The notes under the pieces: generated by a model
Databases searched by the model: none
What the model saw: the letters and a program-made list of their open reading frames with translations, nothing else
What the model was told of the DNA's origin: nothing
Origin: an uncultured Lachnospiraceae bacterium
GTDB lineage: Bacteria > Bacillota > Clostridia > Lachnospirales > Lachnospiraceae
Length of the DNA stretch: 64,000 bases
Direction: 5' to 3'
Assembly: GCA_944380185.1 (NCBI GenBank)
Contig: CALWGV010000046.1
Location: 1 to 64,000 of the forward strand
In this document: piece by piece, positions 53,700-61,979 of the stretch
Layout of the letters: each line of letters starts with the position of its first letter
How positions within the stretch are numbered: position 1 is the stretch's first letter
Position numbers and translations under genes: made by a program

Positions 53700-55592
53700 T
53701 CATTCCCACCGCTCTGCCAGCATAAGCTGCAGACGGTTTTCTATTCCGTCCACCGCTTGTTCCAGCGAGTGGGTTCCCGCAAAATATACCTGCATTTCTT
53801 CCTCGATGATCTGCCAGATATCTGAATTCAGAGGGCTGATCAGAATAGCCTCCGAGAGCAGCTCATGAAAAATTTCCTTCTCGTTTTCCCCGGCTCCATA
53901 GCAGTAGAATTCATTCCCTGCAATTTCCATTATCATGCGCCATTGTTTTTCCCCCGTCACTTCGCTGACTGTAACCGTCGTCTCCTCTTCCAGCTTTTCG
54001 TTCATTGTCTCCGCAAGAACAGGAAAGCTATTGGCTGAAACATTTGCATGCTCCTCCAAAAGCCAGCACAGGAAAAGCCAGGCCTGTTCCTCATTCTCGC
54101 TGGCTGTGCTGATCGCCAGCTGCCAGCTGACTGTGTTGGGCGCAAGGATTGACGCGCTTCCTCCGGACAAGACAGGATAGCCCATAAACACAGTGTCATC
54201 CCCCAAAACAGAACGCCAGGCCTGAATTGTGTACAGATTTTCTATGGCCAGCTCCCTTATCTGAGATGTCATTTCCTCCGCTGCACCTGTCCGGCTGCCG
54301 CTCGCTGAAATCCACTCCGTACATTTCCTGATCAGCTCCTCCAGCTTATCCATACGCAATTCATACCCCTGTTGCGACACAGGCAGCCAAGTTTCCCGGT
54401 TTACCCAAAGACAGCTCTGCAGAAAAGCATACGGCTCAACATCCAGGACATAAGAATTGTTCTGTGTTCCTTCGTTTTCAAAAGGATTGTTCCCCTGCAG
54501 CAACAAGCTGTCCAGATGAAAATCCGGGAAAAGATAATACAGTCCTCCCTCCTGCTCCAGCAGACCTCTGACCTCCTCCACGAGGTCGTCTTTTTCCATA
54601 CCCCCATAAAGCTCCATGCAGTCATACAGATTTGCCAGATAACCCTTGGATGCCAGCCAGTCTGTATCCAAGCCATCCATATAGATCAAATCCAACGGCT
54701 GTCCAACCGCCAGATCGCTCTGCAAGCGCATTAGAGCGTCCTGAGCGCTTATCTCTCCCCCTTCTCCATAATCGATTATTTCTATCTGGCATGTCGTCTG
54801 TTCTCTGTTATAGCGCGCAGCTGCGGACTGCAGGTCCGCGCTGATGCCGATTCCTGCCAGCACCACCTGCACACGATCTTGACCTGTCAAGTCCGCCTCC
54901 GTCTCCAATCGAAAACGTCTCAGCCGCCCCTGATAAGCATCCACCCATTGAATTTGCCCGCTGTCCGTCACATCTATAGCACAGATGTTCCCACTCTCCG
55001 CATAATCAAAATCTTTCCATAAAATAAGCTGCTCACAATTTCTCTCTGTCAGGCAAAGCATCCACAACCCGGTCTGATCACTGAGAACAATCTGCTCCCC
55101 CTCCTGTTTTGCGCATATTATGCCCTGAAACATATCCGGTTTGCCCTGCCACAAATCTTCCCTTTCGCCGGAGAGACTTATCCGTGTCAAAACTGTCGCT
55201 TGATCCTGCAAACCGTGTTCCTGGTAGAGCAGATACAAATTTTGGCCGACTCCCTCCGTGTACTGCAGGGTATCTCCATTCAGTTCCTGCTTCCACAGAA
55301 TTTCTCCCGTATTCTCAGCGCAGGCCCAGACAGCGATCATGGTCCTCCCATCTTTCTCACCCTGCCCGGCAAGATAAATCACATCTGCCGCTCCCATTCT
55401 GATCTGGGGCAACTGTCCGCCATATTCCCCCAGCCATTCCATATATACCCCGGGAAGAGAAAAGAGCTCTGCCTCCCCTCCTTTTGCGGCAAAGCTCACC
55501 CCTTCGATCTCTCTATCGCACAGAAAGAAAGCATAAAAATCACCGTTTTCCAACCGAAAGAATTGCTTTCGGCTTCGAGAAGATTTCAGCAA
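53700..55592 (-). CDS. Solute-binding-protein-like protein with N-terminal beta-rich domain, apparently missing its signal peptide
   Basis: This frame of about 630 aa has an N-terminal half of repeated beta strands (about residues 20-240, recalling a propeller). A family-1 binding-protein part follows (VVLAGIGISADLQSAAARYN, DLIYMDGLDTDWLASKG, and a C-terminal EEQAWLFLCWLLEEH). Such proteins normally begin with a lipoprotein signal. Here the frame starts at a TTG without a signal peptide and with an in-frame stop just upstream. The 5' end is therefore probably lost or frameshifted. No permease genes are adjacent. Confidence 0.6.
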   Translation of the reverse strand: MLKSSRSRKQFFRLENGDFYAFFLCDREIEGVSFAAKGGEAELFSLPGVYMEWLGEYGGQLPQIRMGAADVIYLAGQGEKDGRTMIAVWACAENTGEILWKQELNGDTLQYTEGVGQNLYLLYQEHGLQDQATVLTRISLSGEREDLWQGKPDMFQGIICAKQEGEQIVLSDQTGLWMLCLTERNCEQLILWKDFDYAESGNICAIDVTDSGQIQWVDAYQGRLRRFRLETEADLTGQDRVQVVLAGIGISADLQSAAARYNREQTTCQIEIIDYGEGGEISAQDALMRLQSDLAVGQPLDLIYMDGLDTDWLASKGYLANLYDCMELYGGMEKDDLVEEVRGLLEQEGGLYYLFPDFHLDSLLLQGNNPFENEGTQNNSYVLDVEPYAFLQSCLWVNRETWLPVSQQGYELRMDKLEELIRKCTEWISASGSRTGAAEEMTSQIRELAIENLYTIQAWRSVLGDDTVFMGYPVLSGGSASILAPNTVSWQLAISTASENEEQAWLFLCWLLEEHANVSANSFPVLAETMNEKLEEETTVTVSEVTGEKQWRMIMEIAGNEFYCYGAGENEKEIFHELLSEAILISPLNSDIWQIIEEEMQVYFAGTHSLEQAVDGIENRLQLMLAERWE

Positions 55593-55626
55593 AACTCACC
55601 GCACTTTAACTTTAGTCCCAACGATC

Positions 55627-56361
55627 TCACATCACCTCATAGGCGACCAGACAGACCACCTTATCGCCGTCCAAGAGAAGGCGCATCGTATTTCCATCGT
55701 AGAAACAGTTCTCTTCGATTTCCTGCCAGCTGCTGCGGGAGGCGTCGTAAGAAGTGAGAATATAATACCGGGTGTCCTCCTGCAGATAGACGGTCTTTGC
55801 CTCATCTGCATACGCAATGCTCGTCCAGCCTCCGTCAGCAGAGGTATACGTCTCGGCTTCTCCCGGCAGGTTCATCGTTTCGGCATCCTCCGACTCCATA
55901 TAGCGGACGGGAACAGCCACCAGCTGACCATCCTCTTCTCCGGGCCTGATCGTATAATAGGACTGCCCCAGATCTTCCTCGGTCAAATAGGAATAGCTGT
56001 CGTCCTGCGCCGAATACTCCCGGATCTGCACCAGCTCGCCGCCGCCGAAATGCAGGCTGTAAACATTGTCGGGAGTCCATAGTTCCTGGAGTTCCTCATA
56101 GGTGGCACTGACCTGCATTCTCAGCAGCGGTTCCAGATCATATATGCTGATAATGGCGTCCTCCGGCACCTCCACCATATGCCGGCCTGCATCTGCGGAT
56201 TCGGCGCTTCTCACATACATTCGATCTCCATCGAATTCCTCAATGTAGTAATTCCCATCCTCCATTCTTCCTGCCATCCGCCAAACAGCGGCAGCTGCAC
56301 AGACGGCGCAGACCGCAATCAAAACTCCGATTCCGGCAATCAGTTTCCGGTTTTTCCTCAT
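55627..56361 (-). CDS. Membrane-anchored protein of unknown function
   Basis: This 244-aa protein has a basic start (MRKNRKL) and one membrane anchor (IAGIGVLIAVCAVCAAAAVW, residues 8-27). An acidic extracytoplasmic part rich in Glu, Asp and Tyr follows (for example YNYIEEFDGDRMYV-like opening, then TYEELQELWTPDNVY). AGGAGG lies before the ATG. It sits 34 bp ahead of the binding-protein-like gene and is probably cotranscribed with it. I do not recognise a family. Confidence 0.7.
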   Translation of the reverse strand: MRKNRKLIAGIGVLIAVCAVCAAAAVWRMAGRMEDGNYYIEEFDGDRMYVRSAESADAGRHMVEVPEDAIISIYDLEPLLRMQVSATYEELQELWTPDNVYSLHFGGGELVQIREYSAQDDSYSYLTEEDLGQSYYTIRPGEEDGQLVAVPVRYMESEDAETMNLPGEAETYTSADGGWTSIAYADEAKTVYLQEDTRYYILTSYDASRSSWQEIEENCFYDGNTMRLLLDGDKVVCLVAYEVM

Positions 56362-56524
56362 CCTGGTTCCTCCTCTCACTCCACTGTTAAAAAGGAATCA
56401 AATCAACGGGCAGCACAAGATGTCTTCTGTTTTTATTCTATCATAGTGAACAAAACCTGTATATAGCTCCTACCATTTTTGTCCTGCTTGAAAAATGGGA
56501 TATAGGGAAGATATAGGAAAACCT

Positions 56525-58309
56525 TCACTGTTCAAACTGGCTGTTGTAGAGCGCGGCATAGAAACCGCCTTTTTCCAGCAGCTCTTCATGACGGCCCTGC
56601 TCGATGATGCGGCCGTCCCGCATCACCAGGATCACATCGGCCTCCCGGATTGTGGATAGCCTGTGGGCCACGATAAAGCTGGTACGCCCTTCCATCATCC
56701 GGGCGAAAGCCTCCTGAATCTTTAACTCCGTCCGGGTGTCAATGCTGGAGGTCGCCTCGTCTAAGATCAGCATCGGCGGCAGACAGAGCATCACCCTGGC
56801 AATGCACAGAAGCTGCTTCTGTCCCTGGCTGATATTGCCGCCGTCCTCGGCAATCACGGTGTCATAACCCTGAGGCAGACGGCGGATAAATCCGTGGGCA
56901 TGGGCCAGCTTTGCCGCCTCCACTACCTCCTCCATCGTGGCATCGGGCTTGGCATAGGCGATGTTTTCCCGGATGGTTCCCGCCTTCAGCCAGGTATCCT
57001 GGAGCACCATGCCGAAATTGCGGCGCAGACTTCGTCTCGTGGCGCGGCGCACCGGCACCCCATCCACCCGGATCTCCCCGGCATCCACGTCGTAGAACCG
57101 CATCAGCAGATTGATGATCGTGGTCTTGCCGCAGCCGGTAGGCCCCACCAGGGCCACCCGCTCTCCGGGCCGCACCGACAGATTCAGATTTTCAATCAGC
57201 GGCACCTCCGGCCTGTACCGGAAATCCACATGGTCGATCTCCACCTGTCCCCGCACATCGGTAAGCTCCGCCGCATCTGCATCGTCCGGCGTCTGAGGCT
57301 CCTCCTCAATAAGCTCAAAGATCCGGGCCGCGCAGGCCAGAGCATTCTGCAGCTCCGTCACCACGCCGGATATCTCGTTGAAGGGCTTGGTGTACTGGTT
57401 GGCATAGGACAGAAAACTGGACAGCTGCCCCACGCTCAGACGTCCGGACACAGCAGCCAGAGCCCCGGTCAGCCCCACGCCGGTATAGACCAGACTGTTG
57501 ACAAATCGGGTACAGGGGTTGGTCAGGGATGAAAAGAAGATGGCCCGCAGGGAACATTTCTCCAGACGGTCGTTGATCTCATCAAACCTCTCCATAGCCT
57601 TCTTTTCATAGCCGAAGGCCTGCACTACCTTCTGGCCGCCGATCATCTCATCGATCAGGGCCGTCTGTTCCCCGCGCGTCTCACTCTGCAGCTTGAACAT
57701 GGAGAACGTGCGCCCTGCGATAAAGCTGGCCACCAGCAGGCTTACCGGCGTGATGCACACCACCACCAAGGCGATCCAGCCGTCGATGGAAAACATGAAA
57801 AACAATGTGCCCACAATGGTCAGCACACCGGAGAAAAGCTGGGTGAAGCCCATCAGCAGGCCATCGGCAAACTGGTCCACATCGGCGATGACGCGGCTGA
57901 CAATATCGCCGCTGTTATGGCCGTCAATATATTTGAGCGGCAGGATCTGGATGCGGCGGAATGCCTCGCCGCGGATATCGCGGATCACACTGTAGGTGAT
58001 CCGGTTGTTGCAGACATTCATCAGCCACTGAGCCAGGGCGGTAGCCGCCACCATGACGGCGATGGTCACCCCGATGGAAAATACTCCGGCGAAATCCACC
58101 TGTCCGGGACCCAGAATCAAGTCCACAGCCTCGCCGGTCAGCACCGGCACATACAGGGTCAGCACCACGGTCACGGCAGCCAGGATCAGGCTGAGCCCCA
58201 GGAAAAGCCAATACCGGCGGATATAGTGCAGCACCTTGCGCAGCGTATCCTTCTGGCTGTTCCTTCGGCCGGACATCGGATCGTTCTTTGAACTATTTTT
58301 GGCGCTCAT
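56525..58309 (-). CDS. Second heterodimeric ABC exporter, canonical-site subunit
   Basis: This 594-aa half-transporter has six helices and an ATPase domain with Walker A GPTGCGKTTI, Q-loop MVLQDTWL, signature ISQGQKQLLCIARV and Walker B MLILDEATSSID. It overlaps the partner gene by 17 nt. It resembles the canonical subunit at 49956 in motifs but lacks its 45-residue extra segment. It would form the hydrolysing site with the partner at 58293. Drug or lipid export is typical of the family. Confidence 0.93.
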   Translation of the reverse strand: MSAKNSSKNDPMSGRRNSQKDTLRKVLHYIRRYWLFLGLSLILAAVTVVLTLYVPVLTGEAVDLILGPGQVDFAGVFSIGVTIAVMVAATALAQWLMNVCNNRITYSVIRDIRGEAFRRIQILPLKYIDGHNSGDIVSRVIADVDQFADGLLMGFTQLFSGVLTIVGTLFFMFSIDGWIALVVVCITPVSLLVASFIAGRTFSMFKLQSETRGEQTALIDEMIGGQKVVQAFGYEKKAMERFDEINDRLEKCSLRAIFFSSLTNPCTRFVNSLVYTGVGLTGALAAVSGRLSVGQLSSFLSYANQYTKPFNEISGVVTELQNALACAARIFELIEEEPQTPDDADAAELTDVRGQVEIDHVDFRYRPEVPLIENLNLSVRPGERVALVGPTGCGKTTIINLLMRFYDVDAGEIRVDGVPVRRATRRSLRRNFGMVLQDTWLKAGTIRENIAYAKPDATMEEVVEAAKLAHAHGFIRRLPQGYDTVIAEDGGNISQGQKQLLCIARVMLCLPPMLILDEATSSIDTRTELKIQEAFARMMEGRTSFIVAHRLSTIREADVILVMRDGRIIEQGRHEELLEKGGFYAALYNSQFEQ

Positions 58310-60173
58310 TCCCGGTCGCCCCCTTTCCTGCCGCCGTTATTTTCTCCGCACCATCTCCTTTTTTGCCGCTGTCAAACTGGGAATCATAGATCTCTCTGTA
58401 CACCGGACAGCTTGCCAGCAGTTCATCGTGGGTGCCGATGCCGGCCATCCTGCCGTCGTCCAGCACGATAATCTGGTCGGCGTAGCGGATGCTGGAGGTC
58501 CTCTGGCTGACGATAAACACCGTCGGCGCCTCTTTCATATTTCGTATGGCCCGGCGCAGAGCCGCATCGGTGGCAAAGTCCAGAGCCGAGGCACTGTCAT
58601 CCAGGATCAGCACACGGGGCTTTCTCACCAGAGCCCTGGCGATGGTCAGCCTCTGGCGCTGTCCGCCGGAAAAATTACTTCCCCCTTGCGTCACGCGGGC
58701 GTCCAGACCGTCCTCCTTCTTTTCCACGAACTCACGGGCCTGAGCTGTCTCCAGCGCTTCCCAGAGCCTGTCCTCATCGGCGTTTTCATCTCCCCACAAC
58801 AGATTTTCCCGGATGGTTCCGGCAAACAGCCGGGCTTTCTGGGGCACCACGCCGATCTGACTGCGCAGCTCCTCCAGCGGGAGTGCCCGCACATCCTCGC
58901 CATCCACCGTCACCCGTCCTGCCGACACGTCATAAAAACGGGGAATCAGATTTACCAGAGAGGTCTTGCCGCTGCCGGTACCGCCGATGATGCCGATGGT
59001 ATCACCGGGCCTGGCGGTAAAGCTTATATCGGTCAGCGATTCTGCCCCGGCATTTTTATAAGTCATGCTGACATGATCAAAGGATACGGATGCGCCATAA
59101 GCCGGCAGCTGCTCCATCCTGCGCTCTGTTCCGCGTTCTGCATCCTGCTTCCTTCCCTGCTCCGCCTCGTTCCCTCTTTCGCGAGATGCCGCCTCTGATC
59201 CCTCCAGAAGAGCCGCGCCCTCCTCCAAGCTGGATTTCTCCTCAAAGACGGACTGGATGCGGGATGCGCAGGCCAGAGCCTTGGTGATGGTGATGATCAG
59301 ATTGGCCATCTTGATCAGCTCCACCAGGATCTGCGACATATAGTTGACCAAGGCCACCACCTGTCCCTGGGTCAGACGGCCGATATTGACCGATATGCTG
59401 CCCTGCCACAAGATCGCCAGCAGACCCCCATTGATGATCACATAGGTCACCGGGTTCATCAGGCCTGAGATCTTGCCTACCAGGGTCTGCATCCGAGTCA
59501 GCGCCTCATTCTCTCCATCGAACCCGGCAGTCTCGTCCTCCTCCCGGCCAAAGGCACGGATCACCCGGACGCCGGTCAGATTTTCCCTCGTGATTCCCAG
59601 GATGCGGTCCACGCCTCTCTGTACTTTCTTATATAATGGCATTCCCGCCAGCATGATTCCAAAGACCGCCGCGCAGAGCACCGGAATCACGACGGCAAAG
59701 ACCAGAGCCGCCCGCACATCGATAGTAAAGGCCATGACCATGGAGCCGAAAACCACAAAGGGGGAGCGCAGCAGCAGGCGCAGCGTCAGATTGAGGCCGT
59801 TCTGCACCTGGTTGATATCGCTGGTCATCCGCGTAATCAGGGTGGACGTCCCCACCGTGTCCATCTCGCTGTAGGACAGAGTCTCTATATGGCCGAACAG
59901 AGCGCGGCGCAGCCTGGTGGCAAATCCCACCGCAGCCTTGGCTGCAAAGTACTGAGCCGTCACGCTGCACACAAGGCCGATCAGCCCCAGAGCCACCAAC
60001 AGCAGACACATGCGCAGAATATAGCCTGTGTCCCGGTTCGCGATGCCCTGATCGATGATGGCCGACATGACCAGAGGCACAAAGAGCTCAAAGGTAGCCT
60101 CCAATAGCTTGAACAGAGGCCCCAAAATACTTTCTTTTTTATAATTGTCCAGGTATTTCAGCAGTTTTTTCAC
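58293..60173 (-). CDS. Second heterodimeric ABC exporter, degenerate-site subunit
   Basis: This 626-aa half-transporter has Walker A GGTGSGKTSL, signature [15 protein letters not shown] and Walker B VLILDDSASALD, again with Asp for the catalytic Glu. A charged Glu/Arg-rich linker of about 50 residues (about 325-375) precedes the ATPase domain. The start is a GTG at 60173 with GAGGAAG ahead. It is 27 bp after the YqeY gene, so the exporter is probably part of the dipeptidase-YqeY transcript. Confidence 0.92.
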   Translation of the reverse strand: MKKLLKYLDNYKKESILGPLFKLLEATFELFVPLVMSAIIDQGIANRDTGYILRMCLLLVALGLIGLVCSVTAQYFAAKAAVGFATRLRRALFGHIETLSYSEMDTVGTSTLITRMTSDINQVQNGLNLTLRLLLRSPFVVFGSMVMAFTIDVRAALVFAVVIPVLCAAVFGIMLAGMPLYKKVQRGVDRILGITRENLTGVRVIRAFGREEDETAGFDGENEALTRMQTLVGKISGLMNPVTYVIINGGLLAILWQGSISVNIGRLTQGQVVALVNYMSQILVELIKMANLIITITKALACASRIQSVFEEKSSLEEGAALLEGSEAASRERGNEAEQGRKQDAERGTERRMEQLPAYGASVSFDHVSMTYKNAGAESLTDISFTARPGDTIGIIGGTGSGKTSLVNLIPRFYDVSAGRVTVDGEDVRALPLEELRSQIGVVPQKARLFAGTIRENLLWGDENADEDRLWEALETAQAREFVEKKEDGLDARVTQGGSNFSGGQRQRLTIARALVRKPRVLILDDSASALDFATDAALRRAIRNMKEAPTVFIVSQRTSSIRYADQIIVLDDGRMAGIGTHDELLASCPVYREIYDSQFDSGKKGDGAEKITAAGKGATGNERQK

Positions 60174-60200
60174 GTTGTCTGTCTTCCTCGTCTTCTTTTG

Positions 60201-60638
60201 TCAGCGGCACAGCTCATCCACCACCTGGCTGATCACTTTGCCGTCCGCCTTGCCTTTCAGCTCGCCCATAACGGCCTTCATGATCTGCCCCTTGTTCTTC
60301 GTGGCAGCCACGGCGCCAAATCGCTCCAGAATCACTGCCTTTACCTGGGCCGCATCCATCATGGAAGGGGCATACTCGCTGATCACATCGTAGCGCAGCT
60401 GATACTGGGCCCGCAGGTCCTCACGGCTGGCCGGACAGGTGTCCAGCTGCTCCTTGGCCGTTTTCAGCTCCTTTAAGATCACCCGGTCCACCAAAGCCTC
60501 GCTGATGTCATCACGGCAGCCCTCGTCGATGGCCGCCTTTTTGGCCGCGGATACCAGCGAGGAGATTGCTTCCTTTCTATCCTTGTCCCTGGCCTTCATC
60601 GCCGCAATCATATCCTTCTGCAACTGTTCAAATTTCAT
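60201..60638 (-). CDS. yqeY: GatB/YqeY domain protein
   Basis: This 145-aa protein of the YqeY family has the N-terminal AMKARDKDRKEAISSLVSA and C-terminal KNKGQIMKAVMGELKGKADG motifs. It is related to the tail domain of the GatB amidotransferase subunit and has a tRNA-binding-like fold of uncertain role. A consensus GGAGG precedes the ATG. It lies between the dipeptidase and the exporter genes on one strand. Confidence 0.95.
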   Translation of the reverse strand: MKFEQLQKDMIAAMKARDKDRKEAISSLVSAAKKAAIDEGCRDDISEALVDRVILKELKTAKEQLDTCPASREDLRAQYQLRYDVISEYAPSMMDAAQVKAVILERFGAVAATKNKGQIMKAVMGELKGKADGKVISQVVDELCR

Positions 60639-60689
60639 TGTCGTACCTCCATATATTTTTCTGGAAATTCCCCAAAAGGGGGTTCCCGA

Positions 60690-61688
60690 TTATCTCAGTG
60701 TCTCGCGAAGCAGGCGCATGGCATTGCCGCAAAAAATCTTCTCGATGGCATCGTCGCTGTAATGGCGTCGATGCAGCTCGTCGGCCAGCAGCGGCACCAT
60801 GGAGCAGTCCTTCAGCTCCAGATTGTCCCCTATTCCGTCAAAATCGGAACCCAGGGCAATCATATCCAGTCCTCCCACCTGGCGGATATGATCGATGTGA
60901 TCGGCCATCTGAGCCACGGTGCCGAAGCATTCCTCCTCATTTTTCCGTTCATCCAGGAAGGACGCGCAGTAGTTGATCCCGGTGATTCCCCCTTTCTGGG
61001 CGATGGCCCGGATCATATCGTCAGTCAGGTTGCGCACATGGCCGCAGACCTCCCTGGCATTGGAATGGCTGGCAATAAAAGGTCTGGTGGAGCGGCGGGC
61101 CACATCCCAGAAGCCGGCATCGGAAAGATGAGAGACGTCCACGATCATGCCCAGTCTCTCCATCTCCTCCAGGAAATCAAAGCCTCTCTCCTTGAGACCG
61201 CGCTCCGTCTCCGCCTCGCTCGCCGCGGCTTGCGCCGTTCTCCCCGGCATCCGGTTCGGATAGGCCAGCTCGTTTTCAAAGTTCCAGGTCAGTGTCATGA
61301 TCCGCACGCCCAGACGGTAGAGGCTTCGGAGCACACCCAGGCTCCCCAGGCAGGCGCCGCCCTCCTCCAGCGTCAGCATGGCGCCGATGCGCCCCTCCCG
61401 GCGCACCCGTTTTACATCCTCCCAGCTTTTTACCTGACTGATCTCATCGGGATACTGCTCCATGATCTGATAAAAAATATCGATCTGCTCCAGAGCCGAC
61501 GCCAGCGGACTGCACTCCTTATCCCCCAGATAGACGAAGGCCGCAAAGCACTGCATCAGATAGCCTCCTCTTTTCAGCTTGTCGAGATCGATATGAAAAT
61601 CATTGTGCAGAAAGGACTGCGGCCTTCCCTCCCGCTCGGCCTCCCGCAGCCGGCTCAGGGTATCGCAGTGAAAATCAATTACCTGCAT
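60690..61688 (-). CDS. Membrane-dipeptidase-like M19 peptidase
   Basis: This 332-aa zinc peptidase has the family ligands in order: DFHCDTL (residues 5-11), the bridging Glu in LTLEEGG (about 124), DVSHLSD, ASHSNARE, and GSDFDGIG. It is a cytoplasmic-type M19 member with no signal peptide. I use the ATG at 61688 after AGGAGGAG; a longer frame upstream lacks a site. Dipeptide breakdown is likely. A link with the peptide importer is possible but they are far apart. Confidence 0.94.
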   Translation of the reverse strand: MQVIDFHCDTLSRLREAEREGRPQSFLHNDFHIDLDKLKRGGYLMQCFAAFVYLGDKECSPLASALEQIDIFYQIMEQYPDEISQVKSWEDVKRVRREGRIGAMLTLEEGGACLGSLGVLRSLYRLGVRIMTLTWNFENELAYPNRMPGRTAQAAASEAETERGLKERGFDFLEEMERLGMIVDVSHLSDAGFWDVARRSTRPFIASHSNAREVCGHVRNLTDDMIRAIAQKGGITGINYCASFLDERKNEEECFGTVAQMADHIDHIRQVGGLDMIALGSDFDGIGDNLELKDCSMVPLLADELHRRHYSDDAIEKIFCGNAMRLLRETLR

Positions 61689-61827
61689 AGCTCTCCTCCT
61701 CTTGTGTTTTTGTCTCACTTACTATCTTATGACGCCATGACCGCCTCTGTGTCTCATTTTTTCATGTTCCCTTATCTCCTATGATACCAGGGGCAGCTGC
61801 TTTTTTGAACCTGCAAAATCTTTTTTT

Positions 61828-61855
61828 AGTATAATCCATTGCGGCGAAAAAACAA
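61828..61855 (-). promoter_or_regulatory. Possible promoter of the dipeptidase-yqeY-exporter genes
   Basis: On the minus strand TTGTTT (61850-61855)-N16-TATACT (61828-61833), about 140 bp before the dipeptidase ATG. Confidence 0.4.
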
Positions 61856-61863
61856 GCCTTGTG

Positions 61864-61892
61864 TTGCCAATCCTTCTGTTCGGTGCTACACT
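61864..61892 (+). promoter_or_regulatory. Promoter of the GH25/SH3b gene
   Basis: TTGCCA (61864-61869)-N17-TACACT (61887-61892), about 88 bp before the ATG. Confidence 0.6.
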
Positions 61893-61979
61893 TAAAAGTA
61901 ATCTAACCATAATTGCAGCAGAGACAAAAAGGCATTCTGCTCCTATGACTTACCATGTGAAAAATGGGGGATTTGCGCT

